This document shows positions 12,661 through 25,575 of a DNA stretch of 64,000 nt, in pieces (positions within the stretch are counted from its first letter, which is position 1; each line of letters begins with the position of its first letter). The stretch is taken from positions 496,001 through 560,000 of the forward strand of contig VZRN01005169.1 in the NCBI GenBank assembly GCA_013397935.1, written 5' to 3'. The translations under genes and the position numbers were made by a program. The notes under the pieces are model-generated. The model made no database searches. It had not been told where the DNA came from and was given only the letters and a program-made list of their open reading frames with translations. Source of the DNA: Dasyornis broadbenti (lineage: Eukaryota; Chordata; Aves; Passeriformes; Dasyornithidae).

Positions 12661-15600
12661 CTCAGAAGGGAAATTGAGGGGGTTTTTTTCTGTCAGGTTC
12701 TTATCCCAGGCCGCTCAATGAAGCAAACAAAACATTCTCGGTGTGCATGAAGAATAAAAGCACCCAATTCCATGGCAGACCCAGGATGAACCACAGGGTG
12801 CAAACACAAAGCTTGAACACCAATAAACATTTTAGCATTGAGATGAGAAACCTAGAGGAATGTTTGTAATGAGCTAGGACTACATCAACACAGAGCTCAC
12901 TGGAGCAGAGGGCAAGAAGGATATCTGAGCTACCATGAGGAGCATTCCTCATGGGAATCAGCTGCACCATCCCCCCCAGAAGCCCTAGAATCCCAGTTCC
13001 CAACCCCACAGCCTGTGTCTCTAAGAGGTGGCAGATTGTTAAATCAGGAGATGGGTTAATTTAGATGAAGAGTGCTACCTGTGGTGGTCTCTGGAAGGCT
13101 CTCCCTCTTTCTGTTGGCTTTTGGGGGAACTTAGACTCTTGCTTCAGGAGATCTAGGTGACCTGCTTATGGCTAATCACTTCACATTTCAGTGATGCAGT
13201 GCCTGAATGAGACAGAAGGACCCCAAAGCTGTATGTCTCATATCAATCTCTCTTACAAACAGAAATAGCCTTGCAAGACCCAATTCTCCCTGGTTTCATT
13301 ATAGCCCTCCGTAATTATTTTGAATTGAAAATCCTTTCAAAAGCATGGTTTTAGATGAAATATTTGCTGCTTCAACAGATTTACAAGTTGGGCAACACGG
13401 TGCAGAGTTTTTCTCACCTTTTTGTAGCTTTCCCTTCCTGCGTGACATTGAAGTGTTGTGCAGATGAACAATACAATGCCATTTTCAGTCACATAAAAGC
13501 AACCTTACTTTACCGAGTGATAACAGCTCCCAAATGCACCTTGGCTATCCCTGGGGGCTGGCTGTGCAAGATCCATGGAGCCTTTCTGGCATCAAGAATG
13601 GCGGCACTGCCATGACTTTGCAGGACTTCACTCCCTTTTGTTCCTCATGCCCACTTAGAATGAAGTTGCTATAATGAAAAAAAGATACTAAACCCAGCTA
13701 TTCCTTATGCATACTTGTCATGAACCCACAAGCTGTTGTCCCACAAAGTATCAGCAATCTTTCAATCTCATTGCTATTAAGCCTCTTAAAATGGCCACAA
13801 CCAAGCAACACCAGTGTTTGGATTTGTTTCAAATCAGAGGCAAAAATGAACTTTCAGTAATAACACTGATGTTGATAACACCAGGATCTCCAACCCCGGG
13901 CATGAACAATCATTTTCTGCTCATAACCCATCAGGGATTTCAAATCTGTATCAGTTACTGTGAATGTGAAGCTTTTGAAAGCACCAGCTGTGCCGTGTTA
14001 ATTTGCTACTACAGAGCTTAGCGAGGCCGGGGCACCAAATCACCTGCGACGCTCGTGGTATTGATGTGGCTGATCAGGAGCTTTCAAGGTTGGTTTGAGG
14101 TGATGTAACCTACACCTCACTAAGAAGATTAAATATGTTGAAGGGAGGTTACTGCAGGCACTGGACTGTTGCATGCTCGGCAAGACTCTGCTGTTAATTA
14201 TTGCAAAGCCACCGATCTCTGCTGCAGGGATTGTATCAGCCTTTGACTGCACTGGTTCAAAAAGCAAAGGGACATAGGGTGCATTTTAGTATTCCAGTTC
14301 AAGAAAAGTCCCTGGAAAACGAGCACAGAGGTGAGAATACAACCAAGAAATGGACAGCATCTCCATTTTTCTTGCATTCATAGGTGCCGTCCTTACAAGC
14401 AGCTGTTTTCTAAAAGCTTTTAGATTGTCACATAGGAAGATGGAAACACAGCCTGCTACTGCTAATGAGATTACAGACTCTAATGCCCTCCAGAGAGACC
14501 AAAAATCCCCGTTCAGTAGAGGACTTAGAAAACAGGGGAGGGTGATTAAAGGTGAGCTCTTACACAGCTCTGTCACAGCAGTGTCCATCCCCCTGAAGGA
14601 AAACCTATTGTACACACCAAGGATACCTCCAAACTCTCCATCCCACTGTGGTCAACCACAGCTATTTATTCATAAATACTCTTGAGAATGTATTAATTAC
14701 CGCCTGTTTCATGGGATGATATCATTCAGTGGCGGAGGAGCATATAGACCATGATATTAAGATGGATTTTAGGTAGGGCAAGTCTAGACTTCGAGTAAAT
14801 CAAAATCAAAAGTCCCTGCAACCAATCCCTCTCAAGAAAAAACAAACAGAAAAACCCAGCAAACCAAACCGCAAACAAACAAACAAAGCAAAATAATCCA
14901 CCAAGGAAAGCTCCCTTTAAAAGCCTTCAAAGAATTAAGTTTAATACAAAAACAGCAGAGGTTCCCCAGCCCCTGGAATCCCTTCTGCATCCTATATGTC
15001 ATGTGCTTCAGGCCACAGACACTCTAGGAAAGCATGTTCCTGCCTGTTTGGCAGCCCTGATCCAGGCCATTTGATGAAGAATAACCGATTTCCCACCAGC
15101 TAATGCCAGTAATGGTACTGTTTAATGAAAGAAGCATTTCAACCTTGATTTGACAGTGGGGGCCACTGCAACACCATGGTTGAGACACTTATTTATCCCT
15201 GATGTGGTACTACAAGAATGTGTGGAAGCATCTCTCTAGCCCTCTACAACTGGCACTGAAAAGCTGCTTCCCTGCATCTGATCTGCACATCACTTCTGTC
15301 TCAACACACACCTTCCCTGGGCACCGCTGAACAGACAGATCTATTTGTGCTGGAGCTTCCAGTGTTTGCAAAGAGAGCATCTTGGGGGTCCACGTGGGTT
15401 TAGTTGTATTTATGGCACACATATAGGTGGCAAAGCCAGATATGTTCAAGTATAAAATCATGTTTTCTACAATATTAGGAACCCAAGGCAATTTAGCAAT
15501 TTGCTCAAAGCAGTGTGGCAGCTATACAAATCTATATGAAGGGGGAGGAAGATGGTGTTGGTATCTTGTATACTGACAGTCTCTGATAGCATAAGCAAGA

Positions 15601-17870
15601 AAATAGGGCACAGTGTTATTAAAAAAAAATAACCTGTGGTGAATTGAATTCCTTCTGGCAGCTATAATGATGGGAAATTGAAGGAGAGGGCTCATCTCTC
15701 AGGTCAGACTTCTGGAACGAGATGTGAAGACTTAGACCTTCCAGATTTAAGGCATAGGCAGCTGCAAATGTGGAGCTCGGTCTCCACCTGGATTAGACCT
15801 AAAACAGTGAAGGTCAGTGGTTTGGGTATCTTAATCCTGCTTTTTACTGCTGTAAACAAGAGATTCGCAGGTCATTTGTGCGTGGTGGGTACACTGGTCT
15901 AAATACATCATTTTTGCGACTCAACGGAAAAGGTGGCTTCCCTGTGAAAAAGAAGCGCTAGTGTTTTACAGATCTAATTCCTATTAATATCTTCTATCTA
16001 CCCAGTTACCTCAGGCAAAGCTCTCTCTAACACTCAGTTTCAGTTACCTGATAATGAGACGGGGGGACCATCCTGCTTCTCCAACGGAGAACGTCCATGT
16101 CGCTCAGAGTGCACATCCCTGCTCTGCTGTACCCATTGACATCACAATGTGGAGGAATTCCACCCAATGCGGAGAAGCAGATGCAGTGGTGACGTTTAAT
16201 ATTCCAGTAGCATCAGAAGAAAGGATACTTTCAGCACTGAAGCCTTGGGGTCTTGGCTCTTGGGATCATTTCTCTAGTTCCAACAGCCTCTCTTAGGAGA
16301 AGACATTCTCAGCTACATCAGTGCAGACCAAAGCTTGGCTGCATACAGACATGTCTGAGCACTGTTTCCAAAGGGCTTGGTGAAACTTGCCCTGAGCCAT
16401 AATTGTGCTCTTAATCTTCTCTCCATAACATTTCCCTCCTTCTCTCAGTATCACTTTATTTTGCCAAAGTCAATATTTCAGCTGTTGTTTGCTTTAAATT
16501 TGATGTTTATTCTAGGCATTCAGATTTTATTAATTCAACTCTTTTTCATTACCATTTGTCAGCCTTAATTCAGGAGCGTGTATCATTTGTAGGTGGAGTA
16601 GTATGACTACTAAAAGGCTCCCTGACATAATTTGCTGCCCTGTTAACAGTAGCAATAATTTGAGCAATTAGCAAGGCCTTGACATGGGCTTTAGCTTCTC
16701 TGTCACATAGGAATACCTCCTCAGTGCAGCTGCCATGCTATCTGTAATCCTCCATCAAGTCCCAGACTGAAACAGTGCCCCAGGAGAGCAGCCTGTAATC
16801 AGCCCCCTTGCCATGACTGCGACTGGATGAGCACTAAACAAGTCCTGGCCTTGATTATATTAACGAAGCTGTGTGGGGAATGCCCATTGGGAAATCCGCA
16901 GATGGAGCAGCCTGTGTGCTCACAGCATCCCTGGCAGTCCTTTGCCAGTGACCATGGCTTTCATAACAGAAGGGTCATTTCAGCTCTTGGAGATCAAACC
17001 TGCTGGGATCCCGTGCCAAGAGATGCTGAACCAATCTCCCAGCTGCTCATCTTTGCCTCCTCCAGTGGCTCTTGGCAGCAGTGGGTTTTGTCCCTCACAT
17101 TAAATACACCTCTGTGGCCCCTTCTGTGAAGTGCGAGGTGGCAACGTTAAGTCTCCTACACCAGTGAGTACTGGGAAAAGTTCTGCAGACTGACAGGGCG
17201 TCTCTGGTACAGCCAAGTGGCACATCATAGTCTCAGAGGACACCTCCAAGGCACCTGGTAGTCCTGTGTTTTACCATCTCGTGGTTTGGACAGGGAATTG
17301 AGACAGGGATGTCTCACGCAGAATAAGAACTCATGATGGAGCTGGAATTGCCTCAGACCCTGAAGGTACCTCTGCACCCTGAGACAATTCCTTTCCTTAG
17401 CAAGGCAGGATTAGAGCCTGAATCAGAGGAGCCATGGGGAGCAACCCAAGTCCGTGACTGGCCATTCAGGAGGTGTTCAGAGCCCTTGGGTCCCTTCATT
17501 GCACTGTGACACAAAGCACAATGCTTTAGCTCTAGGAAAAAGCAGCTTCATTAGACACCCTGAAAAATTTCACATTAAAAACCCTGTGCAATGTCAAAGC
17601 TTAAAACCACCATGTTAAAGCTCTATTTTTGGATCTTATTAAAATAGATACAATCTGTGCATAAAATAAATTACTTGCCTTACAATTTTCAGTTCAGTTA
17701 AAGATTTACAAGTGCGGTAATTAACAAACTTGTTCTGCTTTTTGCCATCAAGACCCTGATTCAGCACAGGGTTTTGGTGAGGTCTGTGCTTAGCTGGCTT
17801 CCCTCAGGTGGCTGAGGGCAGCTCAGAAAGTCCTAGCCCAGAGGGGTGCTCCCCTCTGCCTCTGCTCTGC
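12661..17870. other. Unique stretch, no gene seen
   Basis: No interspersed repeat is recognised. An imperfect CAAA-rich tract lies at 14835-14892. The part from about 13930 to 14240 retains more CpG than its surroundings (gcgaggccggggcacc, ctgcgacgctcgtgg) and could be a conserved non-coding element. That cannot be tested from one sequence. Confidence 0.5.
14835..14892. repeat. Imperfect (CAAA)n tract
   Basis: A-rich sequence with repeated aaac and caaa units, ending in about three perfect caaa copies. No attached retroelement body is recognised. Confidence 0.7.
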
Positions 17871-17906
17871 AGGCTTGGAGGGCTCCACAGGCTTGGAGGG
17901 CTCCAC
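17871..17906. repeat. 18-bp perfect tandem duplication
   Basis: The 18-mer aggcttggagggctccac occurs twice in direct succession without a mismatch. The 18-base period preserves reading frame, but the surrounding frames show no protein signal. Confidence 0.9.
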
Positions 17907-20900
17907 ACCAGGCAGTGCCCTGTGAGCTCATTCACCCACACCTCAGCTTTTACTCTGCACAGCCAGACCCACACGGGAGGGTCGGAAGCCACCGTCTCAC
18001 CTCAGCAGTGTCTGGGATGCAGAGGACACAGGGTGACAATTTTTTGCAGGTGCCCATCCTGGAAGGATGTGATTGTAGGATAGATGGCTGAGATCCATGC
18101 TCGTTAGCAGTTTGCATTGGAGACAAGTTTGATCTGGTGTATAAGTGTCTAACACACTGTGTTGATTAACTATAGATTATCTGTTCAGGAGGGATCATTA
18201 TGATCAGCTAATCTGCCCTGCAGCCTCACTCCTGTGTCAACAGAGTAAGGAAGGGTCTGTTCCCAAGAACCTCACCTGCAGGACAGGTGCTTGGAGCCAG
18301 GCTGGAGTTGCATCCTAGACTTACCCTTTCCTTTCACTGAAGTTCATCAGCAGGATCTCAAACCGAGCTTAAAGCTAAGCCAGCTCAGACCTGAAGAACT
18401 CACACCTAAAACAAGTTGGAGTCTATGTTCACAGAAACAGACCTTAAGACTGACAGGTTGAAAGACTGCACAAAATAAGGTCAGAGGATACAAAAGCGTG
18501 CAGTCTGCTTTAGCAAGCAACTGGCATCTGCAATCAGGAGCTATTTCATTCTTTTCCTGTGAGTTGCTGCATGACATGATCAAACAGGAATAAGTATCTG
18601 GAATTAAAGACAAAAAAAATAGCACAATTGAATTGCTGATTTCTCTGTAAGGCTCCCTGAGATAAAAGAGTTGTCCCCAGGGAAAAGAGAGACTTGGGGA
18701 AAGCATGAAAGGCACGGCTGATGTTTTTCTGCTTTGCATATAATCCCCTGAAAATTGGAATGTCCAAAAGCTTTCGACAACACAAGTGGGACTAATGCTC
18801 TGGGATCACATGAGCCATTATCTGATTCACAGGTGAAGATGGTAATAAAGTGGCTGAAAAGCCAACTGCTAGTGAGAGCGAGGAACAGCAGGCTCACTCA
18901 GTTATGGGTCGTGCCAGAAACACCTCTTGAGATCAAGCAGTAAAAATAATTAGGGTTGGGAAGGCAAAGAGTGAGGTTCCCAGATGGTGTGGGCGATAGA
19001 TAAGGAGTCGTCCTTTTAATCTGCTGCCAGGCCATCCGTTCATCCAGTTTTGTGGCTGACTCAGATCTCTGTCAACACTCAGGGCTCTGCGCCACTGGAG
19101 CTGTCAGGGCAGTGTTGCTTCCAGCCTGCATTCAAGGCTAGGCAAGCTGTGTCTTGTTCTGAGGTTTGGTTGTTTGCTTTTGTGTTTATACAACAATGAA
19201 GAAACTCTTGCCAAGGTGGAGACGGGCTGACACCCCTCTCTGGCGGAGTAGCAGCTGGAAGCCCGAGGGTGGATGACCTGGCTGTACCACACACAGCTCC
19301 CACACCACGCTGTGGAGCACCAAGTGCAGCAGGGATGACCTTTGCCAAACCTGTGTTCCTGCATGGTGCGTTTGGAAGCCCTGCCCAAAGATCAGTTCCA
19401 TCATTGCTTGATCATTCAGAAAATATCAAACACAGGGGTCGTCTGACAACAGCCATGACCCTCTGCAAACCAATCTGCCTTTCCTTTCCGGGTCTGACCG
19501 TGTCTACACACAAAGTTGCAATTTGTGCACAGAGAAAGTCACAAATGGTAATTTTGTGAAGGTTTGGCTTTGGTTAACAGTGCACCTGATCAGGATCTTT
19601 ATTGAGGAACATGTTGAAGGAGTATCCTCTGTTGTTGCATTTACCTGAATAGCACTAGCATTTGCAATTACACTGGCTGCAACAAAAATCTCTCAGGCAT
19701 CCTCAGCCTCCAGGAAACAAGGCAATCAACCCTGAGGTCAGGAAAACACACAGTTCCTTAGAGCAGCATTGCACAGGCTTTGGCTGCTTTGCAATTCCAG
19801 TGCCATTCTTTCAAAGCACACAGTCCTAAGCCTCCAAGAGATAGAGTGGTAGGTTTTTACAGTGTGGAGAAGGGTCTTAGAAGGACAGATCTTTGAGAGT
19901 GGATGAATAACAGGGCTGGTCAAAATCAGATGTCTGTCATAAGGTCTGTCTGAAACACAGTAATCAGAAGCTGCCAATTGATCTACCCAAAATTTTTCTG
20001 GTTGTGTTGGTGATGGTAGAGCAGAGCAGATCCAGACTGTTTCAAGTGTTCACACTCGGGTACCTGTGGAGGAGCTTTTCTCTATGGGTCATGCTGATAG
20101 CACAGAAATGTGTGGGTAACCCTGCCATTACAGACACACAACTACCCAGCAGTGCAGCAGCTGATGAGCTGTAGCAGAAGAGATCTCAAGCTAAACTGGC
20201 TTGCTTGACAAGGCATTTTATGGATCCATTTTATATGCAGTGCAGCTACATGTCTAGTGCTGTTTCAGATCAGGACTTGTAATATCAAGGTGCATGGCCT
20301 GCACAAACAAGATGCAGAGAGGACAAGAGAGTGACAACAGCTTCCCATTCCCTGCACCTCCTGCATCCAGTGATGTTCACAGAAACCTGAAAAGTGCTCA
20401 GAGAGGGAAAGGGAACTCTATCAAAATCCTTTGCAGTGGGGCTGTGGAGCAGCATCCTTCCCAAGCCCATGCTGCTTTTGAACACATTCCTGCTTCACAT
20501 AATTTTGTCAGATCCTCCCTCTTTGGACAAAGACACAAGATGTGCCAAACGCAGGCACATAAACCTCTGGAGGGAGGAGAAGTCTCAGTAGGGAAAAGAC
20601 ACAAGAGTTATAGAAGGAAACCTTTTGTTCACGGGAGCTTGGTAAGGGTAATTTGCAAGGATATCACCAGGAACCATCAGTCTGTGAGCGGCGGTGAGGA
20701 GCAGAGGGAACACTAGGTCGTGCTGTTTCCCTAAATTCTTGTGTAGCAGTGCTGGGCTGAGTGGCACATTTCTCACAGGGATCGAGGGATCTTTTTGTGC
20801 TGTGGGTTAGCGGAGAACTCTGATCACACTGTTTGGGTGTACTTTCAAGGAAATTAATTACATTTTCTGCATGAAATGCTTTGAGCACACAGGCAAAGGG

Positions 20901-22000
20901 GTAGGGCAGCTCTTTACAGAGGACCAAAGCTCCTGTGCTAAAACATGAGATGGCTCTTATGTTATAGGGAAGGAATGATGACTGTCAGAAACAGTTCAGA
21001 GAGTTTAATCAGCTTCCCTGTCAGGAGGGGGAAAATAAAGTGGGAATTCTCTAAGGATACAAACTCAACCATGTGCTGACATGACACACAAATGAGTGCA
21101 ACCTGGGATGAGGAGGAGGTGTCTCTCTCTGACTCACTTGTACTACTCTAAGTCTGTGGAACACTTGAATTCACTCTACCTGAGGGCTGAGCATTTAGCA
21201 AACTGCTGCAGAGTTATCCTGTGTCTCAGTAGGGAAAGACCTTCAAATGAGTGATTTATCAGCTTTGTTTCCTTCACGCAGTAAAGAAAACTCTCTGTTC
21301 CCAGAGAAGAGTTTCTTTGTGCTGCCACTGTAAAGTGTGGCTTGTGCCTCCCCAGGCTTTTCAATGAACACATGGAATCAGTGGGGGGAGTTTGAGCTCT
21401 GTGAAATTCATTGCTGTGTGTGCACTTGAGCAGCACACAGGAGCTTTAAGGATTTTTCTTTAATTTAGCAGGGAGTTGTTGCAGCTGCTGAGGCACTTCA
21501 AAGAACATTCTGTGTATTGCTCCTGCACCTGACAAGCACAAGGCCATGGTGTTGTTAAACTGCCAGTTTGGAGGAAAATGGCTTTTTAGCAGCCAGTGCC
21601 ACCTCATGCTCTTAGGTCTGGCTGTAGCCCCACCACATCTGTGTGTGCTTCTCCATCACTACAAACCTCACATGGCTTCAGAGCCACAGAGGGCATCTTG
21701 TGGATCTCAGACAGATGAGAAAATGTGAGCTCTGTAAATAATTTGCAGGTTAGAAATAGTGGCATCTCTCCCAAGACCCAGTGCAGGCAGGGCTGGGCCA
21801 GCTCTTGAGATCCAGGAATCCAGACTGTCCAGTAGCCCTTTCCCCACCACAACTAACCAAATAATTTATATGCAAATGTGATATTTACAAAGCTATGCTC
21901 TTGTACCTGACATTTTAACCTGATCCCTGAGCTGATGGCTGGAAAACGGCCATGACGTGTGGAAGACTGGTGAAAAAATGAGAAGCTTCTGTTGTGTAGG
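17907..22000. other. Unique stretch, no gene seen
   Basis: Overlapping frames of 60-140 codons near 18.3-18.9, 19.1-19.6 and 20.3-20.9 kb are open on both strands and have random composition. The part around 18960-19060 keeps several CpGs (gggcgatag, gtcgtcc, atccgttc) and may be a conserved non-coding segment. No RNA gene or repeat is recognised. Confidence 0.5.
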
Positions 22001-22520
22001 TCATAAAATCATAGAATAGTTTGAGTTGAAGGGACCTGTAATCCTCATCCAGTCTAACCCCCTTGCAATGAGCAGGGACATCTTTCGTTAGATTTAGTTG
22101 TTCAGAGCCCTGTCCAATCAGACCATGAATGTTTCCAGGGGCATCCACCACCTCTCTGGGAAACCCATGCCAGTGTTTCACCACCTTCAGTATGAAAATC
22201 TTCTTCCTTATGTCTAATCTAAATCAATTCTCGTTTAGGTTTAAACCATCCCCGTCTTGTCCTGTTTTAACAGGCCTGTCTAAAAAGTTTGTCCCCATCT
22301 TTCTTGTAAGCCCCTTTTTGGTACTGAGAAACCACAATAAGGTGTCCCTGGAGCCTTTTCTTCTCCAAGCTGAATAGCGCAAACTCTCTCAGCCTTTCCT
22401 CATAGGAGAGGGGCCCCAACCTTCTGATCATCTTTGTTGCTCTCCTCCAGACCCATTCTAACACATCCCCATCCTTTTCATGTTGCGAGCCCCAGAGCCG
22501 GACACAGCTCACCAGGCTTT
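22001..22520 (-). mobile_element. CR1 LINE, truncated copy with reverse-transcriptase tail
   Basis: This is the longest clear CR1 copy here, read antisense on the plus strand from the 3' end (tcataaaatcatagaatag) at 22001. The minus strand still encodes the carboxy-terminal part of the ORF2 reverse transcriptase, for example RRATKMIRRLGPLSYEERL and then LREFALFSLEKKRLQGHLI. The frame then shifts and is interrupted, and the end of ORF2 (FPREVVDAPGN) continues in another frame. The element is 5'-truncated, its coding sequence is broken by frame changes, and it cannot be active. The minus orientation matches the next two CR1 copies. Confidence 0.95.
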
Positions 22521-22900
22521 GTCCTGTCTGAGTTAGTAGCCAACTAACAGCCAATAGATGCAGGTAAGAAGGCCAGTTTTGATCACCCAGGGCCATGAGG
22601 CAGCTGTGAACCTGGGTGAACCTGGACCATCTGCCTAGCTAGGAAAAGGAAGAGCAATGATTCAGTGAAATCAGCAGCCCTTTCCCATGAATCTTTGTAT
22701 GCTTGGCAGAATAAATATACAAAAAATGGATGGATTGAGCCTATTGGCTGTGAAAGGAGAGGTGCACTTCCCTGCAAGGGTAAGTGCAGCTCTGTGAGCA
22801 GGGATTTGTTACAGGACCTGCACACACTGCCCAGGAACTGTCCTGAAGGTAGCGGGGTTGCAGAGCACCCTGCTGGAATGAGTCAGGACACGTACTCATA
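22521..22900. other. Spacer between two CR1 copies
   Basis: About 380 bases of non-repetitive sequence. A consensus donor-like gtaagt at about 22780 follows a short open frame, but no matching acceptor or domain is visible. Nothing else is recognised. Confidence 0.5.
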
Positions 22901-23100
22901 TCACAAAAACATGGGAGGTTGGAAGAGACCTTTGGAGATCATCTCACCCAACTACCTGCTCCAAGCAGGGTGACCTACATACAACAGGTTGCCACGTCCA
23001 GGTGGGTTTTGAGTATCTCCAAGGCTGGAGGCTCCACAACTTCTCTGTGCCAGTGCTCAGTCATCGTCACAGTGAGAAGTGCATCTCCAGCCCTGTTTCC
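22901..23100 (-). mobile_element. CR1 LINE fragment of a different subfamily (antisense)
   Basis: The plus strand reads aggttggaagagacctttgg, then agatcatctcacccaactac, then ctgctccaagcagggtgacc, and later gtgggttttgagtatctcca with aaggctggaggctccacaac. This is the antisense 3' region of the CR1 group that carries the 'gagatcatctagtccaaccc' variant. It differs from the copy at 22001, so the two are independent insertions, not a duplication. It is 5'-truncated and diverged. Confidence 0.9.
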
Positions 23101-25147
23101 ACCAGCCTCGTTCCAAAGGACACATTTCACAGGTTTCTTGCCTCCTGCAACAGAAGGCTAAGACGCCTTGGCAAGGCAGGTGTGATTCATTTTATCTGTA
23201 CTGTACCTATTTCACAAAGAGACGGGAAACTTCAAATGCCAAAACAAGCAATCAGACTTTTAGAAAATCCTCAAAATATTGAAAAGTATTGCTGTTCAAG
23301 CTGCACCTTTTAATGTCTTTTCATCCCTCCATTTATCTTTTTTCCCTTTTTTTTTTTTTTTTTTTTGGCTGTTAAATGACAATTTTTAAAAGGACATAGT
23401 TCCCCATGCTTCAGCCCAGAAGCTACCTCCTACTAACAGGGTTTAGGAACAATGCTTTTATTTTACTGCCTGGCAGAGTTTTTGGAGGGGAGCTTTTGGT
23501 ACAGGGGGCTTGGCAGAGACCTGCATACAGGATGCTTCATTGATCTCAGCTGCTCCTGCCTTCCTAAGCTGTTTTGTGACCATTTTATACCTCAAAGCTA
23601 CTGAGATCAGGGTATTTGCTTACAAGAAGTGCAGTCATATCTGTCAAATCATGTAAGACTGTGGTCCCTTATACGACAAAGTAACTGCACAAACAGGTAC
23701 TGAGGCTGCAAAATGGAATAGCTAATTGGTTTGCTTCCCAAGGAGAGACTGTGCCAGACAGTGAACACAACAGCTTAAATCTATGCTCAACAATAGCTTT
23801 GTCTATAAATAGGGTATTTTTAAGCAATGGGAAGAACACTTGGGGTAGAACTAGATGAGATTTTTCAGGTGAAGAGTTTATTTGCTAATAAATGCTTCTT
23901 CAGGCTGACTGAAACTATACACAGACTAAGGCTGAATTCAGCTAATGTTTTCTGCCATAAATGAGGAACCACATTTTTTCTTGACAAACCAGAGAAGCTC
24001 CATTTTAGCATTTCAACGTGAAAAATTTAAACCATGAAGAAAACTCTTCATCTTAGATTTCAGCTTGATTATATTAGTTTACTTTGAAAACCGTTCTATT
24101 TCTTTACTTTGAAATGAATTTTTTTACTTCATATCCATCCCAGATAAATCCTTTCTGTTTTATAGCAGGGAAAACAAATTATTTAGAAGGGATTTTTTTT
24201 TAGTCTGTTCCCACAGGCCTGCTCTGGGGCTTTGCTTGCTTTTTCCAATGGCTTTGGAGTATGAACATAATGTGCAGCTGGTGAGCTTGTCTTTACAGCT
24301 GATAAAGCGAGTTACACCAGGGTCATGTTGAAATGAACCCTTCATACAGGTTGAGTACATAAAATAAGAGTTCTCCTCCAGCAGCCTCATGTTACAGACC
24401 TGATTTATGTCTCCAGCGCTTTGGTTCTGTTTGGAGCCTGGTATGGTTATGTGCAAGCCAGCCCAGCCAAGCTTGAAAGCTTCTTTTTTCTCAACTTGCT
24501 TGTGCAAGGTAGGGAAGGTGAGAGGCATAAGAAACAGCCTTAAAGGCCAGAGATTGATGGAGGCAGCACCAGTGGGTCTTGCTGCACCAAATGTGTTCGC
24601 TGTCTGGAACTCGTGGGAATAAAACTTGCTGAAATAATCCTTGCAAAGAGACAAAATACATCTTTTCCAGACAATCTAAGACTTGAAAAACCTCATTAAT
24701 AATGATTGCAAATTGTGGAGAAAGTATAGCTTCTATCTGTGGGTCTCAAGGCATTTTTCAAGTATTACCTGAACGTCAGAAGATAACAGGGAAGAAATCA
24801 ATCTAGGCCTGATTTTCACAGAGGTTTCACAGTAGTGCCTGGAGAGATTATTAGAAACATTTAAGCAGATTAGGTACACGTAAGCCCTCCTAAAAGCACT
24901 GGGGTTTAGACACCTCACTTGCTGTTGATTTTTGCAAATCATACCCAGAAAAGGGGACATTTAAACTAAGCAGCCTCAGGTATTTAACCCACGTGCCTAA
25001 ATAGGCTGTGATGTCCCTGTGCTACTCTGCAGCCCAGGCTGGGTGTGGGAGGGAGGCAAGGCAAACCTGCAGCACAGTCCTGTCCTGAATCACACCTGGG
25101 AGGACTGTCCCTGTGAGATAACAAGACCTATGACATAACATCACAGC
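23101..25147. other. Unique AT-rich stretch with a poly(T) tract
   Basis: A T-rich run occupies 23338-23366, with a pure run of 20 T from 23347. A minus-strand frame of 164 codons at 24160-24654 has random composition. No gene or other repeat is recognised. Confidence 0.5.
23338..23366. repeat. Poly(T) tract
   Basis: T-rich run, interrupted once by ccc and then 20 consecutive T. Avian CR1 elements do not end in poly(A), so this is not the tail of one of the neighbouring copies. Confidence 0.85.
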
Positions 25148-25575
25148 TCTGCTAGGTCAAACCAAGGTCCATGTGCCCCAAAACCAACAGCAGCCAGCCA
25201 CAGACACTTGGGAGAAGTGTAAAACAAAGCAAGGCTGGACAGTTGCTTCCACAGTACATCCTCCCACTGCCCAGGAGTCCCCAGTTTAGCTATTTTCTGA
25301 CTTCATCAGGTTTAACAGCCCTTTGTGGAATTTTCTGCGTGATGCTTTCTCTACTTTCACCATAAGCTATTAAAATAAGAGATTTCTCTTGTTTTAAATC
25401 TGCGGCCTCATCATGTCAGTGCTTAGTTCTTAGTGCTGGTGTAATAGTATAAAATAACTTTTTAAAAAGTAAATAATCCTTCTCTATTCACCATTTCTTT
25501 CCCCTTCATGATTTTATACACTTTGATCATATCTCCCCTCTGTCATCTTTCCCAGCCTGAACACTCCTTTTCCAC
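25148..25575 (-). mobile_element. Ancient CR1 LINE copy (antisense), strongly diverged
   Basis: The plus strand has the order of an old amniote CR1 read antisense from its 3' end: taggtcaaaccaaggtccat, then gcttccacagtacatc, then a stretch matching 'tgttttaaatctgc', then tctattcaccatttctttcc, ttcatgattttatacacttt and gatcatatctcccctctgtc. The motif order matches the widespread 'gggtcagaccaaaggtccatc ... catgattttatagacctctatcatatcccccctcagtc' arrangement. Identity is low, with many indels, so this insertion is much older than the copies at 22 and 54 kb. Boundaries are approximate. Confidence 0.8.

Noticed and set aside
22267..22596. 109-codon minus-strand frame as a host gene
   Set aside because: It is the decayed reverse-transcriptase end of a CR1 LINE.
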